Assembly (NCBI GenBank): GCA_002409625.1
Contig: DHNY01000004.1
Span: 1 to 64,000 of the forward strand
DNA: 64,000 nt
Source of the DNA: Anaerolineaceae bacterium UBA5404
GTDB lineage: Bacteria > Chloroflexota > Anaerolineae > Anaerolineales > Anaerolineaceae
Direction: 5' to 3'
The notes below the pieces were generated by a model. That model saw only the letters and a list, made by a program, of their open reading frames with translations. It was not told where the DNA came from and made no database searches. The first letter of the stretch is position 1; each line of letters starts with the position of its first letter. Of this stretch, positions 35,721 to 44,389 are shown piece after piece. The translations under genes and the position numbers were made by a program.

Positions 35721-38700
35721 TTATGGTGTAGGGTTGGGCAAAATAAATTGCAAAAGGTTATTGTTGCTGGAATCACTCACCCATACACTGCCATCTTGCC
35801 CAATGGCGATGCCCACAATTATGCCCATCAAATAGTTGTTGTCAAAACCACCCCAAAGCACTTTAAAGTTTCCATCTTTATCAAAGACGATTACGCGTCC
35901 CATGTCTGGGTCGGTGATGTATACATTGTCTTCTTCGTCCAATGCCAGATAGGGTTTGTTTTCAATCGAGTTGGAGTACCAGGCATCCAGCTCCCAGTCC
36001 TTTAGACCCGTAAAGCTGATGCCGTCAGCCGAGGGTTGGAAGACCTGAACGCGTTGGTTCCAGGTATCAGCCACGTAAACCTTGCCGTCTTTTCCAATGG
36101 CAATGCCAACCGGTTCATCAAGTTTGCCCAATTCCAAACCCTGACCGCCAAAATGGGTGCGATAGGTGCCGGTTTTCTCAAAAACGACAACGCGTTGTTT
36201 ACCAGTATCGGTAACATAAACGTGTCCTTGGGCATCAATAGCGATTCCACGAGGTCCCCAGAAACTGTCTGCCATACCTGCCACATCAAAAGTGGACCAC
36301 ATGCGCAGGAAATTGCCTTGGGAGTCAAAAACCTGAATGCGGTGGTTCCAGGTATCAGCAACGTAGAGCGTGCCATCGCTATCGACAGCGACACCCCAGG
36401 GTTCGTTCATTAAGCCACCCGGCAAAGCTGGATTTTCCATGGCATTGCCATAGCTGCCGATCGTGTTGATGAGATTGCCTTGAGCATCGAAATGCACAAT
36501 ACGGTGGTTGCGTGAGTCAGCGAGGTAGAGGCTGCCGTCCGGAGCTGTTGCCAGGTCGCGGGGCGCCAAGAAAGTCTGATCACCGGCATTGAGAATAATC
36601 CTCGCAGGGTCGAGGCTAATCGAATTGCCTGCATAGGGGTCTTCACGCGGGGCGACAGGTTCAGGGCTGATGCCCAACTCCCAGATTTGTGGCGCGACAT
36701 CCTTGCGGATATACATGCGGGCGGTATCCGCGGGCGACCAATTGGCAAGGGTCAATGAGGGGTTGCCAAAAGCCGCCGCGTAGGTGCTGTACTCACGGTT
36801 GAACCACAAATCCCAGATTCCAGCACGTTTGGCAGGATCTTTGAGGTCATTGAAAACCTTTTTGACGGTCCATCGGCGGTAGATTTCTTCGTTTGGCCAC
36901 CACATGCGCATATAGTCGTAGCGGTAATATTGGTCGCGAACAACCGCGTCTATTTTAGAGTAGTTGCCTGAGCCAACAACGATGATAGGTGAATCCTGTA
37001 AGGATTTGGAAACTTTATCGTTGAAATCGATTTTGTTAGGATAATCGCGCATGTACCACCAATAGGGGTAACGCACATCATTATCGTAGGCGATGCGGAT
37101 GCTTTTATCCCCGTAGAGGCGACGCGAGATGGTTTCAATTTGCTCAACGCTGTCTTTGATGTCGCGGGTTGCATGCGCGTAGACAAGGAGTTCCATGGCG
37201 TTATCGTAGTTAATGTAAGCCGCCCGATAAGCTGAGCGTGCGGTTTGCACACCCATCAAAGCGAAGAAAACCAAAATAAGCACTTTTAGGAAAGTCTTTG
37301 CCTGCCAGTTACGGAGCAAAAAGAACAATCCAACCGCGCTTCCCAGGGTGCCCAGGAGCGCGAGTAAAAAGGTGCTGGTCGCCTGCATGTTGACGAGGTC
37401 TTTGCCTTGGAAAGGTGGGTTTTTACCCAGCAGGGAACCAAACAAGCCAAAAATGGCGACGATGAAAAAGATACTTAGAATCAGAATGATCCAGGTCTTC
37501 TTGGATTTTACTGCTTCCCAATCGGTTCTTTCGATGATGTAACCCAGTGCAAAACCCGTGGTGAGGATCAAGGGCATGGTGATGTGGGTGGTTAGCCAGG
37601 GCATGCGCTCACCAGCGATGCTAAACGAGGCCAGGCTCATAATGGACCAGAAAAGCAATAATGCCAGGATAGGCAAACTGGATGCCCGTTCTGTTTCGCG
37701 AGGTGGGTCAGTAAAAAGACGTTTGAAAAAGCCGGGTTTAGGGCTTTCTTCGACCTCAGGTTCTTCTTTGATTTCTTGTTCTTCCGTAGAAACAACCAGG
37801 CTTAGCGGTGGTTCCAGCTCTTGGGCAAGTTGTTCCGTTTTTTCTTCTGGGAGTTCATTGGGGATAACTTCAGCCAATAGAATGTCTTCATTTTCTGAAG
37901 GAGGCGTTTCTTCTTCTGATACGATCTCTTGATCTATCGCGCGTACTTTCTTTGGAAATGGGCTTTCAAAAATCGCGTCAGTTTTGCTCAGGAACAAGCG
38001 TCTGAAAATGGCGATGATGGCTGCCAGAATAGTGCCCAAGGCGGGTAAATATTCGTAAAAAGGCACTTGCACCAAAGCGTAGTAATAAAGTGGCTGGGTG
38101 CCACGTTCAACGGCTTGTTGGGACATCCAGTAGCCTAAAGCGCCGGCGATTCCCTTGAAAAAGCCTTCGCCGTGCATAAAGAAAGTGGTGTAAAAAATGA
38201 TAAAAATACCCCAGAATATGGCAAGGCTGATGAGGAACACTTTTTTGTGCCACATTAAACCCAGGATAATTGAAATGGCAAGTAATACCAGGAAAAAAGC
38301 GCCGGTTGTCAAAATGCCGGTTGCGCTGTAATCCTGAGGGTCAAAACCAAAGATCTTGACCGGTAGGGCGACAAGCAGTGGCAAGATAATGATGAATTGC
38401 AAGGCAATCAGGTCAAACAGACGAGATTTTCTCAAATCGTGCCAACCTAAACCTTTGATGAGTGTAAAGACAGATGCAACAGCGGCGATACCCGTGGCAG
38501 CTAAACTGAGGAGCAAGGGAATTTTGCTGTTGATGATATGCCTTGGCAGGCTTTCTTGGGTCACTGGGTCAATAACCGCGGGCACGTTAGCAAGCGGTGT
38601 TTTGCCAAGAATGTAGATACCCAGGCTGAAAACGATGAGGCACAGGGTTGCTGCTGAGAAAATTTGGAAAAGTTGCTTGAAGCGCTTGTTTGACCAATCT

Positions 38701-39353
38701 CTGCGCCAATACTTCCAGATAAAGAGCAATGCCAGAAAAATAAGGGCTTCAGCAGAGAAAATAAAGGAGGTCGCTTTATCGGTGTAGTGCATGGCGGTGA
38801 TGAAAACCAGCCAATAAAGCCATTTCGATTTACCATCTTCCATGTAACGCAACAGAAGCCAAAGCAAAACCATGCCCCAAAAGACGATGAATATCTCGTT
38901 ACGGGTATAGCGGCTATAAAACAAGATATATGGCGAAATCATAAACAGTGTGCCGGCAATCAAGGAACCAGACCTGCCTAAATAACGTCGCCAGGCGAAA
39001 AGTGCAAAAAGCACTACCCCAATGCCAAAAAGCGCCGCGGGAATACGGCTTGAGAAATCACTGTCACCAAAAAGGAAATAGGAGAGCGCCAAAGCATGGA
39101 ATTGGAAAGGCCCATGTGTAACCGGATCATAGACATAGCCCTCGAAGCTATATGCGGGCACAACGTGATTGATTTCGTCATGTGCCATCGTGCGCGCGCC
39201 AACATCATACAAACGGCTGAATATGGTGAGCACAATGATGAGCACCAGCAAAAGCTTTTCAATGGTCAAGGCTTGCCACCAAGGCAAAACCGGTTTATCC
39301 AGCCAGTGTTGTGGTTTGGTGGTAGGTGTAGAGTGGGCGTTTTCCGCGATCAT
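35721..39353 (-). CDS. Agl23-like (TIGR03663) membrane glycosyltransferase fused to NHL repeats
   Basis: A 1210-residue protein. The N-terminal half is polytopic, with the GT-C acidic site AHDEINHVVPAYSFEG near residue 57 and YDPVTHGPFQFHALALSYF, the pattern of the flippase-activity-associated/Agl23 family. A charged cytoplasmic-type insert of ~90 residues rich in Glu/Pro (about 470-560) splits the helices. From about residue 945, five or more NHL beta-propeller repeats occur (PRDLATAPDGSLYLADSRNHRI; EPWGVAVDSDGTLYVADTWNHRIQVF). The propeller probably binds protein or glycan outside the cell. A role in surface glycosylation is inference. Confidence 0.85.
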   Translation of the reverse strand: MIAENAHSTPTTKPQHWLDKPVLPWWQALTIEKLLLVLIIVLTIFSRLYDVGARTMAHDEINHVVPAYSFEGYVYDPVTHGPFQFHALALSYFLFGDSDFSSRIPAALFGIGVVLFALFAWRRYLGRSGSLIAGTLFMISPYILFYSRYTRNEIFIVFWGMVLLWLLLRYMEDGKSKWLYWLVFITAMHYTDKATSFIFSAEALIFLALLFIWKYWRRDWSNKRFKQLFQIFSAATLCLIVFSLGIYILGKTPLANVPAVIDPVTQESLPRHIINSKIPLLLSLAATGIAAVASVFTLIKGLGWHDLRKSRLFDLIALQFIIILPLLVALPVKIFGFDPQDYSATGILTTGAFFLVLLAISIILGLMWHKKVFLISLAIFWGIFIIFYTTFFMHGEGFFKGIAGALGYWMSQQAVERGTQPLYYYALVQVPFYEYLPALGTILAAIIAIFRRLFLSKTDAIFESPFPKKVRAIDQEIVSEEETPPSENEDILLAEVIPNELPEEKTEQLAQELEPPLSLVVSTEEQEIKEEPEVEESPKPGFFKRLFTDPPRETERASSLPILALLLFWSIMSLASFSIAGERMPWLTTHITMPLILTTGFALGYIIERTDWEAVKSKKTWIILILSIFFIVAIFGLFGSLLGKNPPFQGKDLVNMQATSTFLLALLGTLGSAVGLFFLLRNWQAKTFLKVLILVFFALMGVQTARSAYRAAYINYDNAMELLVYAHATRDIKDSVEQIETISRRLYGDKSIRIAYDNDVRYPYWWYMRDYPNKIDFNDKVSKSLQDSPIIVVGSGNYSKIDAVVRDQYYRYDYMRMWWPNEEIYRRWTVKKVFNDLKDPAKRAGIWDLWFNREYSTYAAAFGNPSLTLANWSPADTARMYIRKDVAPQIWELGISPEPVAPREDPYAGNSISLDPARIILNAGDQTFLAPRDLATAPDGSLYLADSRNHRIVHFDAQGNLINTIGSYGNAMENPALPGGLMNEPWGVAVDSDGTLYVADTWNHRIQVFDSQGNFLRMWSTFDVAGMADSFWGPRGIAIDAQGHVYVTDTGKQRVVVFEKTGTYRTHFGGQGLELGKLDEPVGIAIGKDGKVYVADTWNQRVQVFQPSADGISFTGLKDWELDAWYSNSIENKPYLALDEEDNVYITDPDMGRVIVFDKDGNFKVLWGGFDNNYLMGIIVGIAIGQDGSVWVSDSSNNNLLQFILPNPTP

Positions 39354-39469
39354 AGCTGCTCTCCGAGGTCTTTAGTCAATACTAAAATATAAGCGACTAA
39401 AGGTTTTTCGGCAAGTTAAGTGCGCTGTTTTTCAGCTGTATGGGAGTTGGTTGGATGACTTTGAATAGG

Positions 39470-39847
39470 TTAATCCAGAAAGATTTCGAGGTGTTCGCCT
39501 TTGTCTACCAAAATAGTGTCTACCAATTTGTGGGTGCCGGGGTTGGCTAAGCCATAAGTTAAGCGTTCTGTCTGGACATACTTGAGATAAGGCTCAAAAA
39601 TCGCACCAACACGCTCAGCGGCATCCACCAGACCGACTGGCAGGCGTAAATCCATCAGCACCGTGTTTGTTTCGATATCGGTGCGCACAAAACGCAGCTC
39701 GCGGTTGAGCTGATTGTGTTGACGGCCTACTTCTGGTAGCTCAGGTCGGGCAGAGAGTTCTTGCAAACGGTTGATGGCTTTGGGGATTTCCATTTCACCG
39801 CGACGCACGTCATTGAGGATTTTGATGCGTTCTTTGTTTTTGTTCAT
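39470..39847 (-). CDS. SHOCT-like N-terminal domain protein, third gene of the DUF2089 unit
   Basis: A 125-residue protein with an N-terminal helix pair (RIKILNDVRRGEMEIPKAINRLQEL) that resembles the short SHOCT-like/YvlB N-terminal module (…ILxxVxxGxIxxxEAxxxL). The middle, VLMDLRLPVGLVDAAERVGAIFEPYL, matches the VNLRVPLAILKIAGKSGGIFTKYL of its upstream neighbour, so the two are paralogues. No enzyme motif is seen. It is read 96 bases after its paralogue. Confidence 0.6.
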   Translation of the reverse strand: MNKNKERIKILNDVRRGEMEIPKAINRLQELSARPELPEVGRQHNQLNRELRFVRTDIETNTVLMDLRLPVGLVDAAERVGAIFEPYLKYVQTERLTYGLANPGTHKLVDTILVDKGEHLEIFLD

Positions 39848-39942
39848 GCCATAATCTTAGCACATTTTGGTCCGAGATTAAAAAACAAATGCTCCAGATT
39901 AGATAAAACAGGCTGAAGCATTTGTTGTGAGCTGATTGTTCG

Positions 39943-40335
39943 TTATTCTAATGTGATCAAAACTTTTTCTCCGTCTTCTTCATCGATCACATCAACAATC
40001 ACGCCTTTTTGCCCCTCATTAATGAAATCTGAGATGGCGTCTTGGTCAAGCAAGGTTTGAGTATCTTTGTCAAGATATTTAGTGAAAATACCTCCTGATT
40101 TACCTGCAATTTTAAGAATTGCAAGGGGGACACGCAGGTTGACTTTCTTTTTTCCTGTATTGGTGTCGGTAATCTCAATTTTCATCCATTTGGCACGATC
40201 ATTTTGTTTTTCAGTAGGTGTTGTTGAGTTGTCTTCAGCAACGGTGTCCAGCGTGTTGAGCAGATCTGCTGCTTCGCTGGCATTGATGGTTCCATTTTCA
40301 AGCATCTGGAGGATGCGTAATTTGTCGTCAGTCAT
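39943..40335 (-). CDS. SHOCT-like domain protein overlapping the DUF2089 gene
   Basis: A 130-residue protein: LRILQMLENGTINASEAADLLNTL at the N-terminus (SHOCT-like/YvlB module), a polar linker, and a C-terminal domain with VNLRVPLAILKIAGKSGGIF. Its start overlaps the DUF2089 end by 8 bases, so the two are translationally coupled. The same IxxGxIxxxxAxxxL helix pattern also ends the DUF2089 protein (DLEAGRIDSNQALRFLQG), which suggests related interaction modules. Function is unknown; DUF2089/DUF4097-type neighbours are often envelope-stress related. Confidence 0.68.
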   Translation of the reverse strand: MTDDKLRILQMLENGTINASEAADLLNTLDTVAEDNSTTPTEKQNDRAKWMKIEITDTNTGKKKVNLRVPLAILKIAGKSGGIFTKYLDKDTQTLLDQDAISDFINEGQKGVIVDVIDEEDGEKVLITLE

Positions 40336-40750
40336 TTGTGTTTTCTCCGTTTGTGTTTATATAAAAGGCTTCTTCGCCTTGCAAAAAGCGCAAGGCTTGA
40401 TTGGAGTCGATGCGCCCAGCTTCGAGGTCATCAAGGATAGCCTGGCGCTCTTCTGGTGTGGGTTTAAGCCCAGTGAGTTCCGCGGTATAGCCGAGCGCGG
40501 CTATGAGCTCATTGAGCCGGTTTTTTAGGGTGGGGTAGGAAATGCCTAAAATCTCTTCCATGCGGTTGAGGCGTCCCTCAGCCCGCACAAATGTGAGCAA
40601 AAAATGGCGTTGGTCATCACTTAGCTTGCTAAGAGGATCCCTTGGCAGGATAAATGAGCCTTCGATTGTGGTATCACAGCTATCGCAGTGATAACGGGTA
40701 ATGCGCACTTTGCTTTGGCAAATGGGGCAGGCATTGGTAAATTCTGGCAT
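40328..40750 (-). CDS. DUF2089 family putative transcription regulator
   Basis: A 140-residue protein. An N-terminal zinc ribbon (CPICQSK, then CDSC) leads to a helix-turn-helix of the DUF2089 type (LLTFVRAEGRLNRMEEILGISYPTLKNRLNELIAALG) and a C-terminal SHOCT-like tail. It probably regulates its own operon. It heads a three-gene minus-strand unit, divergent from the formimidoyltransferase gene over a 232-bp AT-rich gap with no recognisable RNA. Confidence 0.82.
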   Translation of the reverse strand: MPEFTNACPICQSKVRITRYHCDSCDTTIEGSFILPRDPLSKLSDDQRHFLLTFVRAEGRLNRMEEILGISYPTLKNRLNELIAALGYTAELTGLKPTPEERQAILDDLEAGRIDSNQALRFLQGEEAFYINTNGENTND

Positions 40751-40933
40751 AGTTCAGTCCTTTTTCTGTTTTAGCTAGCTTAAGTGCAATTCTAAAGCCT
40801 AAAATAAATTAAGTCAAGTTAATAAGCAATAAACCTTGAAAAAATAAACATACTGCTTCAAATAAATGATTTTTAGATTAATAATAGTTAAGATTATCTC
40901 GCATGAATGCTTTAAGTAAGCTAAAACGAACTT

Positions 40934-40942
40934 TGGTATAAT
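40934..40942 (+). promoter_or_regulatory. Extended -10 promoter of the formimidoyltransferase gene
   Basis: TGG followed by TATAAT (40937-40942) in the 232-bp AT-rich gap shared with the divergent DUF2089 operon. No good -35 is found at normal spacing, which fits an extended -10. AGGAG at 40967-40971 precedes the ATG at 40983. Confidence 0.5.
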
Positions 40943-40982
40943 TTTATTAAGAAATCACTAACTCGAAGGAGCCTCTAAAAGT

Positions 40983-42509
40983 ATGAAAATCGTTGAATGT
41001 ATTCCCAATTTCTCTGAAGGACGTCGACCCGAAGTTGTAAAAGCCATTGTTGACGCTGTTGCAGCTGTTGAAGGTGTACGTATATTAGATTACAGTTCGG
41101 ATGCGGACCACAACCGCACCGTTTTAACTTTTGTTGGTGATCCTAAAGCCGTCGAAGAAGGTGCTTTCGCATGTATCGCCAAAGCCGCTGAGTTGATCAA
41201 CTTAAACGAACACCATGGCGAGCATCCCCGCATGGGTGCCACGGACGTGGTTCCATTTGTGCCTATTTCGGATGTTACTATGGCGGATTGCATCGAGATG
41301 GCGCGCCGCCTTGGCAAACGGGTTGCAGATGAACTAAACATACCCATCTACTTTTATGAAGAAGCAGCTATCCGCAAGGATCGCGTGAACCTTGAAGATA
41401 TTCGTCGTGGCGAATTTGAAGGCATTAAAGAAAGCATTGCCACTGATCCTTATAAAGAACCGGATTTGGGACCAAAAGCGCTTGGCACTGCCGGTGCAAC
41501 GGTGATTGGCGCGCGTCAACCCCTGATCGCTTATAACATCTTCCTTAATACCGATGATGTGAGCATTGCCCAAAAGATTGCCCGACGCACCCGTCACAGT
41601 AACGGTGGTTTCCGCTTTGTAAAAGGTATTGGGCTTTTGGTGGATGGTTTGGCTCAGGTTTCGATGAACCTCACCGATTACCGTCGCTCACCAATGGCGC
41701 AGGTTACCGAATTTGTGCGTCGCGAAGCCCAGCGTTATGGCGTGGGTATCCATCACACTGAAATTATCGGCTTGGTGCCGATGCGAGCCATGGTGAATGC
41801 CGGCAAGTGGTATATGCAAATTGACGATTTGAAAGATGAACAAATTCTGGAAAACCAGGTCTTTGGCTCACAAAGTGAAGAGATGCTCGATGAGCACGCT
41901 TACAAGTTCATTGATGATGTTGCCGCTGGAACGCCGGCACCGGGTGGTGGCTCTGCTGCCGCTTATGCTGGAGCATTAGCAGCTGCCTTGGCATTGATGA
42001 ACGCGCGCTTGACGGTTGGCAAAAAGCGCTATGCTGATGTTGAGCAAGAAGTTTTTGAAATTATTGAACAAACCGAACCCCTGCGTGCCGCGTTGACAGA
42101 AAGCATTGAAAAAGATGCTAAATCTTACGATGGCGTGATGGAAGCCATGCGCTTGCCAAAGGGAACTGAAGCAGAAATTGCCGCACGGGATGAAGCTATT
42201 TTGAAGGCAAGTCTGGTTGCAGCGCAGGTGCCTTTGCAAAGCGCGCGCGACTGTTTGGCGGTGCTCAAGCTGGCTAAACGCATGTGTGAAATTGGCAACG
42301 AAAACGCCATTTCTGATGCCGCTGCCGGCGCGCACATGGCAAAAGCAGGCTTTATGGCGGCTGGTTTAAACGTTCGCATCAACCTCTTGGGTTATGACGA
42401 TGTCCCAGAAGCTCAGGCTTTCAAATCAGAATGGGAAGACATGAACAAAGAAGTTGAAGCTTTAATGCACGAAACAATTGCGATTGTGCACGAGCGAATG
42501 GGAATTTAG
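40983..42509 (+). CDS. ftcD: Bifunctional glutamate formimidoyltransferase / formimidoyltetrahydrofolate cyclodeaminase
   Basis: A 508-residue fusion of histidine breakdown. The N-terminal transferase (residues 1-300; VECIPNFSEGRRPEVV, GEHPRMGATDVVPFVP) moves the formimino group of formiminoglutamate to tetrahydrofolate. The C-terminal cyclodeaminase (about 310-508; DVAAGTPAPGGGSAAAYAGALAAAL) releases ammonia and forms methenyl-THF. Both halves look complete. It indicates growth on histidine, although other hut genes are not in the window. It also produces ammonia, which matters for the purine operon in this window. Confidence 0.93.
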   Translation: MKIVECIPNFSEGRRPEVVKAIVDAVAAVEGVRILDYSSDADHNRTVLTFVGDPKAVEEGAFACIAKAAELINLNEHHGEHPRMGATDVVPFVPISDVTMADCIEMARRLGKRVADELNIPIYFYEEAAIRKDRVNLEDIRRGEFEGIKESIATDPYKEPDLGPKALGTAGATVIGARQPLIAYNIFLNTDDVSIAQKIARRTRHSNGGFRFVKGIGLLVDGLAQVSMNLTDYRRSPMAQVTEFVRREAQRYGVGIHHTEIIGLVPMRAMVNAGKWYMQIDDLKDEQILENQVFGSQSEEMLDEHAYKFIDDVAAGTPAPGGGSAAAYAGALAAALALMNARLTVGKKRYADVEQEVFEIIEQTEPLRAALTESIEKDAKSYDGVMEAMRLPKGTEAEIAARDEAILKASLVAAQVPLQSARDCLAVLKLAKRMCEIGNENAISDAAAGAHMAKAGFMAAGLNVRINLLGYDDVPEAQAFKSEWEDMNKEVEALMHETIAIVHERMGI

Positions 42510-42514
42510 CCTTG

Positions 42515-42958
42515 ATGACCAAGCCAAAGTTTTGGTTGGAAAAACCCATTGAGGACTTAAACCCAGAGGAATGGGAGTCCTTGTGCGATCTTTGTTCAAA
42601 GTGCTGTTTGCACAAGTTTATTGAACAAGGAAAAGAGGAAGTTCAGTTTACCAACGTTGTTTGCCGTTACATGGATATGCAAACATGTTTGTGTAGTGAC
42701 TATGAGAACCGTCATGATAATGTGCCAGATTGTGTGTTGCTTACGCCCAAGCTGGCAAAAGGTGCCAATTGGCTGCCCAAAACCTGTGCATATCGTTTGG
42801 TTGCGGATGGAAAAGACATCCCTTGGTGGCATCCTCTAAAAACCGGTGATCCGCAGAGCACCAAGAAGACGGGAAACTCTGTTTTTGGCAAAGTGGTTAG
42901 CGAAGATGAAATCGACCCGGACGACCTTGAAGACATGGTTGTGGAATGGTTCGGATAG
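42515..42958 (+). CDS. YcgN family cysteine-cluster protein (UPF0260)
   Basis: A 147-residue protein of the YcgN/UPF0260 group: the N-terminal FWLEKPIEDLNPEEWESLCD, the Cys cluster CDLCSKCCLHK, NVVCRYMDMQTCLCSDY and a final DxDDLEDMVVEWFG. It probably binds a metal or iron-sulfur centre. No catalytic role is established. The ATG at 42515 (with a TTG 3 bases earlier) lies 5 bases after ftcD, so the two are likely co-transcribed. Confidence 0.87.
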   Translation: MTKPKFWLEKPIEDLNPEEWESLCDLCSKCCLHKFIEQGKEEVQFTNVVCRYMDMQTCLCSDYENRHDNVPDCVLLTPKLAKGANWLPKTCAYRLVADGKDIPWWHPLKTGDPQSTKKTGNSVFGKVVSEDEIDPDDLEDMVVEWFG

Positions 42959-43007
42959 ATAAAAAAAATTAAAGGTGTAAAATTAAGGAAAGGCCAGAGG
43001 AGGTACG

Positions 43008-43349
43008 ATGAGTGACAAGAAAAAAATAGATAAACTCATTGTGGCTGTTGTTCAAAGTCAAGACAGCGACCTTGTGGAACGCGTTCTGGAGCAGGCTGGT
43101 TTTAGCTTTGGAAAATTGCCCAGCGCGGGTGGTTTTTTACGTGAACGCAATGTGACCTTTTTGATTGCCAGCGAGCAGGCTAAAATCCCCGAGCTAAAGG
43201 AGCTTGTCGGCTCTGCAGCCAAACGACGGGTTAGTTACCTTGCAACGCCAATCGATAACGCACCCTTTCCTATTTTGCTCCCTGCGGAGACTGTCATCGG
43301 TGGAGCAAGCGTTTTTACATTTGATCTAGACCATTTTGAGGAGTTTTAA
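43008..43349 (+). CDS. PII-like cyclic-di-AMP receptor homologue (DarA/PstA family), copy 1
   Basis: A 113-residue small signal-binding protein with the DarA/PstA (DUF970) layout: DKLIVAVVQSQDSDLVERVL, the GGFLRERNVTFLI loop and the C-terminal VIGGASVFTFDLDHFEEF. The family binds c-di-AMP in trimers related to PII. A very strong AGAGGAGG precedes the ATG. A second, shorter paralogue starts 1 base after the stop. The c-di-AMP-making enzyme is not in the window. Confidence 0.85.
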   Translation: MSDKKKIDKLIVAVVQSQDSDLVERVLEQAGFSFGKLPSAGGFLRERNVTFLIASEQAKIPELKELVGSAAKRRVSYLATPIDNAPFPILLPAETVIGGASVFTFDLDHFEEF

Positions 43350-43350
43350 G

Positions 43351-43617
43351 ATGAAGCTCATCGTTGCTATAATTTTGGATGCGGATAATGATCGTGTTTC
43401 CAGCGCGCTCACTAAAGAAGGCTTTAGGGTAACCTTTATTGCCTCAACTGGTGGCTTTTTCCGAAGTGGTCGCAGTACCCTTTTGATTGGTACTGAAGAT
43501 GAAAGGGTTGCCCAGGCATTAGACATCATTCGAGCGCAATGCTCTCAACCCAAAGACCCGGCAGAAAAGCGAGCCACTATCTTTGTGGTGAATGTTGAAA
43601 AATTTACCCAACTTTAG
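43351..43617 (+). CDS. PII-like cyclic-di-AMP receptor homologue, copy 2 (short)
   Basis: An 88-residue paralogue of the preceding gene: MKLIVAIILDADNDRV, FIASTGGFFRSGRSTLLIGTEDERV and a final ATIFVVNVEKFTQL. It keeps the GGFFRSG loop of DarA better than copy 1 but lacks the YPVEVxxGG segment before the last strand, which makes it shorter. GAGGAG lies 4-9 bases before the ATG. The two could form mixed trimers. Confidence 0.82.
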   Translation: MKLIVAIILDADNDRVSSALTKEGFRVTFIASTGGFFRSGRSTLLIGTEDERVAQALDIIRAQCSQPKDPAEKRATIFVVNVEKFTQL

Positions 43618-43634
43618 TTTATGTGAGAGGAAAA

Positions 43635-44318
43635 ATGAATTTCGGAAAAAGTTTTACCTATATATTTGAAGACCCTGATTGGTTTTCTAAGCTCTGGAAA
43701 CCTGTCTTGATTGGCTTAATTCCCATTTTAGGTCAGTTGGTTTTGCAAGGTTACATGTTAAATGTTACCAGAAATGTTGTTCGAGGCGACCAAAGACCCC
43801 TGTATGAAATGGACTTTGGTGAGGATTTACGGGTTGGTTTTCGTATGTTCCTGGTGCAACTGGTTTATTCCTTGCCGTTTGCCCTTTTGTATTCTATCCT
43901 CAGCGCCATACTTACCCCAATGGCCGTGCGTGGCTTGGAATCAGGCTCTGGCATCGCGGTGGGTGGTCTGATTGGTCAGTTGCTGATCACTTTGCTTTCT
44001 CTGTTGGTAAGCGTGGTGTTTTTCTTTGTCTTCCCAGTCATTTCAGCTAATGTCGCCGTCAAAGGCACATTCCGGGCTGGGTTTGAATTCAAAGAATTGT
44101 TTGAGATGGTCAAAAGCAATTTTGCGGCATGGCTGATGGTATTAGGTGGCTCTTTGATAGCCGGCATCATCGCTCCTGCTGGTGTGATTCTCTTCTTTAT
44201 TGGTGTCATCGCTACCTCAGCTTACGCGGGATTGATGGTTGCCCATTTGCGTGGCCAGGCATACCGCGAATCAACCAACACCGTCCAGGCACAGCAACCT
44301 TATTATCCAGGTTACTAA
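43635..44318 (+). CDS. DUF4013 family membrane protein
   Basis: A 227-residue membrane protein with about four long hydrophobic segments and the DUF4013 start (SFTYIFEDPDWFSKLWKPVLIGL, then LQGYMLNVTRNVVRG). Function is unknown. AGAGGAA lies just before the ATG at 43635. It follows the c-di-AMP receptor pair after 17 bases and is closed by a terminator, so all three may be one unit. Confidence 0.83.
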   Translation: MNFGKSFTYIFEDPDWFSKLWKPVLIGLIPILGQLVLQGYMLNVTRNVVRGDQRPLYEMDFGEDLRVGFRMFLVQLVYSLPFALLYSILSAILTPMAVRGLESGSGIAVGGLIGQLLITLLSLLVSVVFFFVFPVISANVAVKGTFRAGFEFKELFEMVKSNFAAWLMVLGGSLIAGIIAPAGVILFFIGVIATSAYAGLMVAHLRGQAYRESTNTVQAQQPYYPGY

Positions 44319-44337
44319 AATCTGGGCTTAAAACATA

Positions 44338-44367
44338 TAAAAAACCACCTTAGGCAAGGTGGTTTTT
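44338..44367 (+). terminator. Bidirectional rho-independent terminator between DUF4013 and AMMECR1 genes
   Basis: A 10-bp stem (44341-44350 with 44355-44364), a 4-base loop, and A/T runs on both sides. It serves two convergent genes. Confidence 0.9.
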
Positions 44368-44389
44368 TGATTCATCTCGTTAAAAAGGT

